A stretch of 16,216 nt of DNA from Candidatus Thorarchaeota archaeon (GCA_016839245.1 JAEOUN010000011.1:1-16216); one strand, 5' to 3'; counted from the stretch's first letter, positions 7,901 to 14,365 are shown. A program made the numbers and translations. The notes: generated from the letters alone by a model not told the origin.

Positions 7901-8811
7901 TGGTCTTTTAGTGACTCTTCTTTCCTCTTCTCTTTAGATTGTATTGTTTTCCATAGCCCTTCAAGTTTTCGTCTTTCTTTTCCTGGTCTTGCACTCGAAA
8001 AAATGCAAGACATACTGACAGAATAACCTTTTTTCAAAATTGTTGAAATAAATGTACCAACTTGGGATGCATCTTCAAGTGGATGCACACGAGGAACACC
8101 TCGTAAATTCATGAGAACAAGATTGTCAATATCATTGATTTTCAATTCTCCCTCTTCTGATATAGAACAACCTATTGTTGACTCAACAATATTCACAAGT
8201 TCTTTATCCTCAAGTACTCTTAGATCAATCATACTAAGTGACGCTAAAAGGATGGCTTCAATTCTGGTTGCTTCTTTTCTGAGCATGCTTTTGATAAGCT
8301 CTGAATCATTTCCCTGAACATTGATAAGAAAACGCAAAAATGGTTGTCCTTCTAAAACACCTCCTTCAAATATCATATTTACTATTTTGTCCATTCCTGC
8401 ACGTATAGCTAATAACATAGCAGTATTATATTTAGGAACACCATTTTCATCCATATTTATTGAACCAGAAGTTGAGGTTATCTCAAGACAACTTATTCCA
8501 ATAATTCGATTATTATTATTAACAAAAAGAACATCTTTATCTTTGATAATACTATAATGTTTCTGATTTATCTGAAAGTGATTCAAGAAAATACCTGTTA
8601 CAATAGTGAATACACAAATAGAATACTCAAAAAAGATCTTGTTAGGAATAATTAGATAGTCAATTATTTTGAGGAGAGGTAATACGTATACTATAATGAA
8701 ATAGATCAAAGTAACAAGTATTCCACTATACCAAGTTTTACTTAATGTATTAATGAATCTATTTTTTCTTTGGATACCACTATCACTATTGTGAAATTTA
8801 TGGAATAACAC
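4996..8811 (-). CDS. Membrane-anchored HerA/VirB4-like ATPase with a long C-terminal tail
   Basis: The protein has 1271 residues. Two N-terminal hydrophobic segments (about 28-54 and 66-84) suggest a membrane anchor. Residues about 90-400 resemble the pre-ATPase region of VirB4/TraC-type proteins. The FtsK/HerA-type motor has Walker A GATGTGKTT (about 455-463), FDVKGGEYEEIV soon after, Walker B VVVLEEANN (about 674-682), and VISTRPN and FRLPYD near 715 and 735. After a charged linker (about 790-845) the tail shows a winged-helix-like segment (about 845-900), a region with DWPDIIVDDKAVIILPQN (near 950-967), then a second winged-helix-like segment and NHGYYDICAG...YVIFPN near the end, plus CRTC. 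Such ATPases pump DNA or protein across membranes or process DNA ends; the substrate is unknown here. The start is GTG with AAGGGAG eight bases upstream. It is about twice the length of HerA proteins. CedB-like DNA import is a possible but unproven role. Confidence 0.8.
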   Translation of the reverse strand: MLFHKFHNSDSGIQRKNRFINTLSKTWYSGILVTLIYFIIVYVLPLLKIIDYLIIPNKIFFEYSICVFTIVTGIFLNHFQINQKHYSIIKDKDVLFVNNNNRIIGISCLEITSTSGSINMDENGVPKYNTAMLLAIRAGMDKIVNMIFEGGVLEGQPFLRFLINVQGNDSELIKSMLRKEATRIEAILLASLSMIDLRVLEDKELVNIVESTIGCSISEEGELKINDIDNLVLMNLRGVPRVHPLEDASQVGTFISTILKKGYSVSMSCIFSSARPGKERRKLEGLWKTIQSKEKRKEESLKDHAMKKKLLVQYEEIQDDIGWFDSSVYFIIKTDSSGKIEGIQEGVSGVVQSIWGGHESVRLEFKKITKNIILKLFTRRHIKKQRTHVSQLIAFVNTPVKKIPSISHDPQPMFLVPSSDSLGNDLLIGDTIFEGKSFSKAGLEIDWLREHIAVLGATGTGKTTLVKNIIVQLSNKTKVPWWIFDVKGGEYEEIVNLVDDEILILKPGLDNSFRINLMDSENEFSESDAYSTFIILRELLKERGDSSDLSPAMEKLLRESVLILGKSKNRENSIQLLLEKIDDLSSGDRFGQMTKDALLNRLQILFQEPLCNILDGGLDSTKISSLLSKRVILDLSHVARVGGLDAARILYNLIAKRIFEHGMKRGIVTGLHHVVVLEEANNLVPESYSKHTSADVTTGESMVLLQRATGQGVVVISTRPNISSNILANTSTKIIFRLPYDSEIGGKFLSLDNMQETYLRSIKRGRALVAIPNTETFEIATSPFIDNSDSKFGVNPRSRITKKPDIIKKVEQQSELIPFEVIPETKTSKTEKTSEIQKKESQTVVFDRAGKFRSHVVAYLASIGMASERQIHDLILSLDPTVLEDDISEVIRDLVSLGTIDREALSLVQGGFVFTLPENGLESIRKVILEYITEKLEMEHKKTFSEKQQSDWPDIIVDDKAVIILPQNIKASSMETTVTKIRHYMGILGNEISELFVIVRGSVTAAKLRELLDKSEEFDAVHVVSAFPSSLDSMIENLNHNIFLAKDNVVQEQLNIEPSKDDSGIRLIGAIHNVGPATSRVIQIRLWFGLIQDFVDLSNGLIKWEILLDFIETTALQSLKGRSAPLTADEGKRALTELLADEVLIALRANDDNKIVGLEQGLWLVNSSILKELREKASIMIEEQLKKNGLEVYRNHGYYDICAGNTSYVIFPNQQQLSTLLNLHSDVACRTCKSTKVVCVLTAAEYLEDSTLIPCNLVVRTMEDDSSVLIT

Positions 8812-8819
8812 CTAGTATT

Positions 8820-8826
8820 CTCCCTT
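8820..8826 (-). promoter_or_regulatory. Ribosome binding site deciding a GTG start
   Basis: The minus strand reads AAGGGAG, eight bases upstream of GTG 8811. It supports the GTG as start of the HerA/VirB4-like ATPase rather than an internal codon. Confidence 0.55.
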
Positions 8827-8873
8827 GGTCTTTGATTCCTAGTCTAAATATCACTTTGTTAGAACTGAACCCT

Positions 8874-8892
8874 TGTGTCAGATAATGACATA
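8874..8892. repeat. Short inverted repeat in the divergent intergenic region
   Basis: TGTGTCA (8874-8880) and TGACATA (8886-8892) are separated by GATAA; the inner five base pairs (TGTCA/TGACA) are perfect. It lies in the roughly 200-bp gap between the HerA-like gene (minus) and the secreted protein (plus). It could be an operator, but chance is not excluded. I see nothing else clear in this gap beyond AT-rich promoter-like sequence, such as TATTTAGA near 8846-8855 on minus. Confidence 0.3.
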
Positions 8893-9012
8893 AGAACTCC
8901 CCCAATTTTTTACTAACTCCAAATTCGATAGGAGATTAAAAACTTGTATTCTGACTCATGATTAACCTACTATTTACAGATACCCACGAAGTAATAGAGA
9001 GTGTGAGTCTTG

Positions 9013-10965
9013 ATGAAAGATACAAAATCGGGATTAATACTAATATTTGGTTTTTTTTTTGTAATAATATTATTTGCTAATTTTCCTTCTATTATAGCCG
9101 AAAATGAGAATACAGCGATTCGTGGTGATCGTATAACAATAACTGCAATACTTCTTCAAAATGGAACCTATGGAATACCTATTCCAAATCAGGTCATTGA
9201 GTTTTATGACCAGACAATGAATTCTTATATTAATTATGGAATTACCGATGATACTGGGATTGTATCAATACACTGGAATATCCCTAATGATTATCCTTTA
9301 GGTCCTACAGTTATCAATGCAACATATAGAGGAAATGAATCACTCTTTTTAGCTCCTTCTTGTCAATGGGTAACAATTAATATACTATCTTCGACATTAA
9401 TGACAGTCAATAACAATGAAGATGTAGTAGCTCCTGGTGATTATTTTTCATTTGCAATTCATATTTTTAATGATACTCTAGATCCGATACAAGATGCAAC
9501 GATATCTGTCTATGCTAATGATATTCTACTTGCAACTGCTGTGACCAATAGTTCTGGAGGGGCTTTTTTCCTAATCAATTGCAACACTTCTTGGAGTAAT
9601 CTCGGAGATAATATAATACATGTTATTTTTGAACAAGACTTAGAAAATTATTATTCAAGAGCTGAATCAATATTCGTTATCAAAGTTCAAAAACTTGATA
9701 CACAAATCAATATTGAATCTTTTACCGGGCAGCCAATTCTTGGTGATACACTTGATGCTACTATCACATTGAATTGTACTGAAGGAGGAGTATTTGCAGC
9801 TCTTGACATCATTTTAGATGAGCATTATCTTACAACTATCAATACTAATGATCAAGGAAGTTGTAATCTGAATTTAGATATTGATGATAGATACTTTCTA
9901 GGACAACATTCATTGAGAATTATATACAATGGAAATGAACGTTATTCAGAATCAATAATATTTAGACAATTTGATGTCTTTGGTTTTGTCCATATAGAAT
10001 GTGAAGCAAATATACCTGTAATCATTGGTTCAGCCATTGAATTGAATATCAAAGCTAATGATATTTTGAATCGTCCCATTTTAGGAATTTTATATATTTC
10101 AGATCAAACTGATGGACACAACATAAGCATCCAAATTCCAACTAATACGAATAATGTCAAAATACCATTTCCAGTTATTAATCAAGCCGGTCTACATAAT
10201 CTAAGTATAAAGATTGAAAACTCATTTGTAATCAATGGAACTCTTTCTTATTCTTTTATAGCATGGTCACTTCCTAAAATCGAGTTACTAAAAATTAATG
10301 TAATTCATTATGCATCCCCAAATCAAGAAATCATGTTTCTTGTTCATCTAACAGATTTCTTTGGGAATATTAGTCATAAGGATATTCAATTGCTTCTTGA
10401 TAGTTCTATTGTTCAGTCTTTCTTCACTGACATAAATGGAACTGTCACTTTTACCATAAATGCACCTAGTATCGAAAGTAACTATAATTACTCAATATAC
10501 TGTTCAGAAGATACTAAACTATTCGAATTGGCAGCTAGACTGGATTATCATGTTATTGTTACTAAACAAATTCCTATTATGGTAAATCTAATTCATTACG
10601 AAATTATTTCTCCGCTTCAGATGATAGAAATGAAGCTTCAAATAATTTGCTTAAATGGATCCTTACTAAAAGGGTTATCTCTCGAATTCCTGTGGCTTTC
10701 AATTGAAAAATCTGCTATTACTAAAGATAATGGTGAAATCATCTTGCAACTTCCACTTCCCTCTACAAGTGGAAACTGTTCACTGTATTATGAGATAAAA
10801 GCAACTAAATATCTTGCATATTCCTCCGGTACAATTATTCTTTCAATACCCTTTGTGTCTATCCTAGCTGCACAAGGAATTGGTATAGGTGGATTTGCTA
10901 TCACATTTACAGTTACATCTATTCTTTTTGCAATACCAATAATACGTCAACGATTTACCATTTAA
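9013..10965 (+). CDS. Secreted, C-terminally anchored multi-Ig-domain surface protein
   Basis: The 650-residue product begins with a basic stretch and a strong hydrophobic signal sequence (about residues 8-29, ending near SIIAEN) and ends with one membrane helix (about 618-640) followed by RQRFTI, a typical stop-transfer tail. The ectodomain consists of successive beta-sandwich-like units. Their hallmarks recur: a proline or glycine strand entry, TxDxGxxxxxW/F (TDDTGIVSIHW, TNSSGGAFF, TNDQGSCNLN, TDINGTVTF, TKDNGEIIL), then a GxxxIxxxYxGN-type strand (ATYRGNES, IIYNGNERY). I estimate five or six such Big/macroglobulin-like domains. There are many NxS/T sequons, suiting an archaeal surface glycoprotein. 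The role may be adhesion or a cell-envelope component; no enzymatic motif is seen. ATG 9013 is preferred over the preceding in-frame TTG 9010. A T10 tract lies in the signal-sequence codons. The stop is 7 bp from the tRNA 3' end. Confidence 0.8.
   Translation: MKDTKSGLILIFGFFFVIILFANFPSIIAENENTAIRGDRITITAILLQNGTYGIPIPNQVIEFYDQTMNSYINYGITDDTGIVSIHWNIPNDYPLGPTVINATYRGNESLFLAPSCQWVTINILSSTLMTVNNNEDVVAPGDYFSFAIHIFNDTLDPIQDATISVYANDILLATAVTNSSGGAFFLINCNTSWSNLGDNIIHVIFEQDLENYYSRAESIFVIKVQKLDTQINIESFTGQPILGDTLDATITLNCTEGGVFAALDIILDEHYLTTINTNDQGSCNLNLDIDDRYFLGQHSLRIIYNGNERYSESIIFRQFDVFGFVHIECEANIPVIIGSAIELNIKANDILNRPILGILYISDQTDGHNISIQIPTNTNNVKIPFPVINQAGLHNLSIKIENSFVINGTLSYSFIAWSLPKIELLKINVIHYASPNQEIMFLVHLTDFFGNISHKDIQLLLDSSIVQSFFTDINGTVTFTINAPSIESNYNYSIYCSEDTKLFELAARLDYHVIVTKQIPIMVNLIHYEIISPLQMIEMKLQIICLNGSLLKGLSLEFLWLSIEKSAITKDNGEIILQLPLPSTSGNCSLYYEIKATKYLAYSSGTIILSIPFVSILAAQGIGIGGFAITFTVTSILFAIPIIRQRFTI
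9051..9060 (+). repeat. T10 homopolymer within the signal-peptide codons
   Basis: Ten consecutive T encode part of Gly-Phe-Phe-Phe-Val near residues 14-18 of the secreted protein. Gain or loss of one base would shift the frame at the very start of the gene. The run is the longest homopolymer I noticed in the window. Confidence 0.8.
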
Positions 10966-10972
10966 AATGAAT

Positions 10973-11083
10973 TGGTGCTCCGGCCGGGATTTGAACCCGG
11001 GTCGGGGGATCGAGAGTCCCCCATGCTGGGCCGGACTACAATCGGTACATTATAGATATGATACTATAGTGATCTACCGGAGC
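10973..11083 (-). tRNA. tRNA-Glu (anticodon CUC) with a 33-nt intron in the D-arm
   Basis: On the minus strand, the acceptor strand GCTCCGG pairs perfectly with CCGGAGC near the 3' end, followed by discriminator A (10976) and an encoded CCA (10975-10973). The T arm is CCGGG-TTCAAAT-CCCGG. The anticodon arm is GGGGA-CTCTCGA-TCCCC, with U33 and anticodon CUC reading GAG. The variable loop has four bases (CGAC), as expected for tRNA-Glu. The gene is 108 nt without CCA, and no D arm can be drawn unless 33 nt are removed at 11073-11041. The mature RNA is then 75 nt, with D-stem GUGU and AGUCCGG, as in other archaeal tRNA-Glu. The exons are 11083-11074 (10 nt) and 11040-10976. Expression would come from its own TATA-like box upstream. 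Confidence 0.93.
11041..11073 (-). other. Non-canonical tRNA intron between positions 10 and 11
   Basis: Exon bases CGGU (positions 5-8) can pair with intron bases ACCG near the intron 3' end, giving the four-bp central helix of a bulge-helix-bulge. The flanking three-base bulges are AG|A and AU|U, with cuts after the second base. These cuts give exactly the exon junction predicted from the mature D arm. Within the intron, UCACUAUAG pairs with CUAUAAUGU (seven pairs, two mismatches) around an eight-base loop. The outer exon helix is weak, so the motif is of the relaxed type. The splicing endonuclease is not in this window. Confidence 0.8.
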
Positions 11084-11104
11084 TTGAGTATGCCAGCCCG
11101 GAGC
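11077..11104 (-). repeat. Direct repeat of the tRNA 5' acceptor strand in the leader
   Basis: GCTCCGG occurs at the tRNA 5' end (11083-11077) and again 21 nt upstream (11104-11098). The upstream copy lies in the predicted 5' leader, at or near its 5' end. Confidence 0.7.
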
Positions 11105-11122
11105 GCGAGAGGCTTGCTTCTC
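11105..11122 (-). repeat. Short inverted repeat upstream of the tRNA
   Basis: GAGAG and CTCTC form a five-bp stem around an eight-base AAGCAAGC-containing loop on the minus strand. It lies between the TATA-like box and the acceptor-strand repeat, around the predicted transcription start. Its function is unclear. Confidence 0.3.
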
Positions 11123-11128
11123 TCACTA

Positions 11129-11136
11129 CAAATAAG
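11129..11136 (-). promoter_or_regulatory. TATA-like box for tRNA-Glu
   Basis: The minus strand reads CTTATTTG, preceded by purine-rich GGAAAGG as a possible BRE. Transcription would start near 11106, leaving a leader of about 23 nt before the mature 5' end. Confidence 0.5.
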
Positions 11137-11179
11137 CCTTTCCGTACTTCTAATAATCTATGATTGATACTTGGAATAA

Positions 11180-11386
11180 TTAAGGAGTACCAAATAATTG
11201 TGTTAGATCACTCCAGCTATCTTGCAGGAGTTGTAAGAGTCCTCCAACAACATCCTGAGCCCATCCTGTAGCCTGAAGAATTACTGCTATAACAATAGAT
11301 ACAGTAACAACCGCTAGTCCTAGAAGAAGGCTCTCTTCTACCAATGGACCACCCTGTTCATCATCTTTTATACTCTTATTACACAT
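11180..11386 (-). CDS. Flp-like type IV prepilin
   Basis: The 68-residue protein has a short hydrophilic leader ending DDEQG, then GPLVEESLLLGLAVV and a single hydrophobic helix (about residues 19-39), then a short amphipathic tail. This matches bacterial Flp pilins position by position (RDERG|ATAIEYGLIAAL). The predicted prepilin-peptidase cut is Gly12|Gly13, and Glu17 is the conserved Glu+5. The residue before Gly12 is Gln rather than the usual basic one, and Tyr+6 is Glu. The product would be a small pilus subunit or pseudopilin in the membrane. The start ATG has GGTGA six bases upstream and a TATA-like TTTAAATT at 11421-11428. It follows the pilus-type ATPase gene by 83 bp on the same strand, which supports a shared apparatus. 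Confidence 0.72.
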   Translation of the reverse strand: MCNKSIKDDEQGGPLVEESLLLGLAVVTVSIVIAVILQATGWAQDVVGGLLQLLQDSWSDLTQLFGTP

Positions 11387-11420
11387 AGAGTTTCACCATT
11401 CATTAGAATCAGCTCAGACT

Positions 11421-11428
11421 AATTTAAA
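11421..11428 (-). promoter_or_regulatory. TATA-like box for the prepilin
   Basis: The minus strand reads TTTAAATT preceded by AGGAC. The predicted start near 11398 leaves about 12 nt before the ATG, including GGTGA (11393-11397). The prepilin could therefore be expressed independently of, and above, the ATPase. Confidence 0.45.
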
Positions 11429-11469
11429 GTCCTAAAAGATAATGTTCAACCAAGTTTTGCAATATTTGT

Positions 11470-13155
11470 CTATTCTCCAAATGACTGCATAGGATAACTA
11501 TAATCCCATATTTTTTCTACAAGCCTTTCAAAATGATTGTTATCCTTATTATCCTGCATTTTTTTAATTAATGAATCAACAATGTTTTCTAAATCACGAA
11601 TACCATTATTTCTTGCGTATGTCAAAAAGGCTCCATCTTCACTCCATTTATGCATAGTCTTCGATTTGCAATCATAGACAACATTAGTCCCAAGGAATGT
11701 TAATGCACCATCTTGAACTCCCTTGCGTATCTCAACGATTTCTTTTACAAAACGCCTTGATTCACCAGGCTTTAGTCTTTCTAATGTTACAATCAAATCC
11801 ATTAATCCAAGATTTGCCCGTTCAATATTATGATTAACAACCCATCTAGAAACAAGACTTGCTGCAGAACTACTGTGACATGTTTGCATTGAATGTAATC
11901 CAGCCGCAATAGCGTGGAATAATGCCTTGCTATGCTCTATAGTCTGTATTTCTCCAAGAATTACGTAGTCCGGCGACCTATGAAGACATTTCACGATTTC
12001 ATCGCTTTTATTTAACCCAGATACTTTTTCATCAATCGGTGCAACTTGCAATCTAACTTGATGGTGATTTTGCATTATTCTGCTTTCAACTACATCTTCA
12101 ATGTAGATTTTTCGCCACCAACTAGGTGCAGCCATATCTAATGCATTTAGAAGTGTTGTCTTACCTGTACCAGGACCGCCTGTTATCGTTATATTTAATC
12201 TACAAGCAACTGCTAGTAATAATAGAGCTGCTGCACGAAATGTCATTGTATCATTCTCAATTAAATCACGAAGTAAATATGGTTCTTTCTTTGCTCTACG
12301 TATTTCGAGATGCAATCCATCAACACTAAGTGGTGGCACACTAGCAGACAATCTTAAATTTGTATCAAAGAGTTTCAGATCCATTTTCAATGAAGGGTTA
12401 CTTCTATCTAGATGCATATTACTTTGGAATCTAATGAAAGTTATAATACGTGTTATCTCTGAATCATTATATTTCACTGGTGTGATACATCTTCCTAATT
12501 TCTGATGATCGAAATATACATTTGTATTAGGTCCATCAAGATATAGTTCTTCAGTCATCTCGTCTAATAGAATAGGATATAGAGAACCTAGAATATTTGA
12601 TTTATGTGCCACAATCTGTGCTAGACGACATCTTGTTATATCATTAATTTCTGGAATTTGATATTCAATATAATCTGAAATATTGATTGCAACTTCTTCT
12701 AGAAGATCTTTTGCTATTCTCTTATTCCCCACGACTGGCTTAATTATCTGTTTTGATTCATTCACAAGTCTATTCAATAATGAAAGTTCTAGAGATGTCT
12801 TTACTATTGGTATATATTGACATTTAGTATGAAAATCATTATCATTTTTAAAGAATAGAAAAACATATGGTTCTATGATATAGATTTCAATCAAACTATC
12901 TAATTCTCTGAATAATTCGCTGTTGGATCCTATGAATATTGATTCCCAATTATTTGAATACCATGGTGGTTCAATCATTGCGAAATCTTTTCTATTAATT
13001 ACATGTAATAATCCACGTTGTTTCTCTACAAGAAGAATATATTCGGAGGTATCATTCGTCTTAACATCAAGTTCTTGGCACGTAGACTCATTTTGATACC
13101 TACAATCATCACAACGATTTAGAGAACAGTAGATAATTCGTAAACTATGTTCCAT
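11470..13155 (-). CDS. GspE/CpaF/VirB11-type pilus or secretion ATPase
   Basis: This hexameric ATPase powers type IV pilus, archaellum-like or secretion assembly from the cytoplasmic face. Seen in the 561-residue product: Walker A GGPGTGKTT (about 326-334), the Asp-box IYIEDVVES (about 350), Walker B YVILGEIQ (about 396-403) and the His-box HSMQTCH (about 420-426). A nucleotide-domain-like N-terminal half precedes these, with SNILGSLYPILLDEMTEELYLDGP before the catalytic core. The N-terminus carries four cysteines (10, 15, 18, 26; CxxxxCxxC then C), a likely metal or Fe-S site. I chose ATG 13155 because AGAGG stands nine bases upstream; the frame is open to 13224, which would overlap the TFB gene by 29 bp. 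The prepilin gene follows directly. No FlaJ/TadC platform protein or prepilin peptidase is in the window. Confidence 0.9.
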   Translation of the reverse strand: MEHSLRIIYCSLNRCDDCRYQNESTCQELDVKTNDTSEYILLVEKQRGLLHVINRKDFAMIEPPWYSNNWESIFIGSNSELFRELDSLIEIYIIEPYVFLFFKNDNDFHTKCQYIPIVKTSLELSLLNRLVNESKQIIKPVVGNKRIAKDLLEEVAINISDYIEYQIPEINDITRCRLAQIVAHKSNILGSLYPILLDEMTEELYLDGPNTNVYFDHQKLGRCITPVKYNDSEITRIITFIRFQSNMHLDRSNPSLKMDLKLFDTNLRLSASVPPLSVDGLHLEIRRAKKEPYLLRDLIENDTMTFRAAALLLLAVACRLNITITGGPGTGKTTLLNALDMAAPSWWRKIYIEDVVESRIMQNHHQVRLQVAPIDEKVSGLNKSDEIVKCLHRSPDYVILGEIQTIEHSKALFHAIAAGLHSMQTCHSSSAASLVSRWVVNHNIERANLGLMDLIVTLERLKPGESRRFVKEIVEIRKGVQDGALTFLGTNVVYDCKSKTMHKWSEDGAFLTYARNNGIRDLENIVDSLIKKMQDNKDNNHFERLVEKIWDYSYPMQSFGE

Positions 13156-13164
13156 CCAATTTTT

Positions 13165-13169
13165 CCTCT
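13165..13169 (-). promoter_or_regulatory. Ribosome binding site deciding the ATPase start
   Basis: The minus strand reads AGAGG, nine bases before ATG 13155. It lies in the 40-bp gap after the TFB stop and argues against the longer upstream frame starting at 13224. Confidence 0.5.
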
Positions 13170-13195
13170 GTTTTTCTATCTGTAATACTAGTATA

Positions 13196-14200
13196 TCATT
13201 GCATAATCTCGTTCGGTATCTCAATGATTTTCTTCATCATTCCAAAATGGTCACGAATGCTATACTCTGCCACTTCAGTAGCTGTTGATGTCAATCTTTG
13301 AGTAAGGACTGGATGTTTCCCATATTGAGAAGCAATCAGACGATCACCAGCATAAGCTGCAGAAACAGTAAAAATGAATGGATTGCGTCCACCTCTTTTT
13401 GCACTGGGAATCATACTCAGAATCATTAAGATTTTATCTCTGAGTTCATTCTCAAAGGCTTTTGCATCCCATCCTCGGGATTTGATTTTACTTAGTACTT
13501 TTCCATTATTCATAAGCATTGATAATACTCTTGGAACATAGTCTTTGGGCTTTCTAATTTCTGGTGCATAACCAGTCAACGATCTTAATCTAAGGGCTTC
13601 TCGTACCATTGATCTAACATTTACACGGTGTCCACATTTCTCAAAAACGCTCGCAATTTCATCAAGTGTTATTGGAGCCTCATCCTTAAACTCTCTTACA
13701 GACATAAGAAGACAGACAGCAATTAGCAGTATATTATTACTAACCTTTTCAGCTGACTCAGATATGACTTTCTTGTAAAGATACGCTGTTCGATCACGTA
13801 CTTGTTCATTTAACATCAATAATTTTGAAACATGATTAAGAGTTCTCAAAGCACGATATTTAGCTTCATTTTTGCCTATTCGTATTCTAGTACTATATAT
13901 TGTTTTGAGTCTCTTGAATTTTTTCTGTGTTCTTCCTGAAAGAGCTTGACCATTTGCATCCTGAAAATACTTATCCTTATGAAAGCCAATATAACTGCCA
14001 AGTCCATCAACAATATGCATTCTATTACCCAAAGAAACATACACTGCTGCTTCTGGACTATTATTTTGGAGTAGTTCCCCCATTTGATATGTTGGCAGGA
14101 CATATTCTCTTGAGATGACCAAACCACACTCAATACATACAATATGCCCATGACTAGTGATCAAAGATCCTTTACAGTCTGGGCAGGATTGTGATACCAT
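13196..14200 (-). CDS. tfb: Transcription initiation factor B (TFIIB-like), divergent
   Basis: TFB bridges TBP-DNA and RNA polymerase at archaeal promoters. The N-terminal zinc ribbon is CPDC...CIEC, with four Cys at residues 6, 9, 22 and 25 from ATG 14200. Two cyclin-like repeats follow: ALRTLNHVSKLLMLNEQVRDR onwards through PITLDEIASVF, and the second from about VPRVLSMLMN through NPFIFTVSAAYAGDRL to LTQRLTSTATEVAEYSIRDHF. The segment between ribbon and core reads IVDGLGSYIGFHKDKYFQDA, not the IHDKGLST-type B-reader sequence of typical TFBs, so this looks like a paralogue. The frame is open to GTG 14239 (347 aa), but a TATA-like box at 14255-14262 predicts transcription from near 14232, favouring ATG 14200 (334 aa). 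The ATPase gene starts 40 bp after the stop and may be co-transcribed. Confidence 0.9.
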   Translation of the reverse strand: MVSQSCPDCKGSLITSHGHIVCIECGLVISREYVLPTYQMGELLQNNSPEAAVYVSLGNRMHIVDGLGSYIGFHKDKYFQDANGQALSGRTQKKFKRLKTIYSTRIRIGKNEAKYRALRTLNHVSKLLMLNEQVRDRTAYLYKKVISESAEKVSNNILLIAVCLLMSVREFKDEAPITLDEIASVFEKCGHRVNVRSMVREALRLRSLTGYAPEIRKPKDYVPRVLSMLMNNGKVLSKIKSRGWDAKAFENELRDKILMILSMIPSAKRGGRNPFIFTVSAAYAGDRLIASQYGKHPVLTQRLTSTATEVAEYSIRDHFGMMKKIIEIPNEIMQ

Positions 14201-14254
14201 CAAATCAGGTTCATTTATTCCATCAGTCAAAGACCACACCCAAAAAAGAAGATG

Positions 14255-14262
14255 GATATAAT
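14255..14262 (-). promoter_or_regulatory. TATA-like box for the TFB gene
   Basis: The minus strand reads ATTATATC. A start about 26 nt downstream falls near 14232, which is inside the frame if GTG 14239 were used. It therefore supports ATG 14200 as the start. Confidence 0.45.
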
Positions 14263-14365
14263 CCCTAACTGAATTTCACATGCAATTTATCTATTTGAGC
14301 TGGAAGAAGATACAGTATAATGTACAATACCCTGAATTAATATTACAAGTAGGGCCCAGTCAGAA

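Noticed and set aside
10967..11167. Plus-strand frame of 66 codons beginning CSGRDLNPGRG
   Set aside because: It is the reverse strand of tRNA-Glu plus its leader; this kind of translation is a well-known artefact of tRNA antisense and has no independent support.
11470..13224. Overlap of the pilus ATPase with TFB as translational coupling
   Set aside because: The overlap exists only if the upstream in-frame codon at 13224 is used; ATG 13155 has a good ribosome binding site and leaves a 40-bp gap.
13876..14151. 91-codon minus-strand frame overlapping the TFB gene
   Set aside because: It is a shifted frame within the zinc-ribbon/linker region of TFB, whose own frame has clear family motifs.
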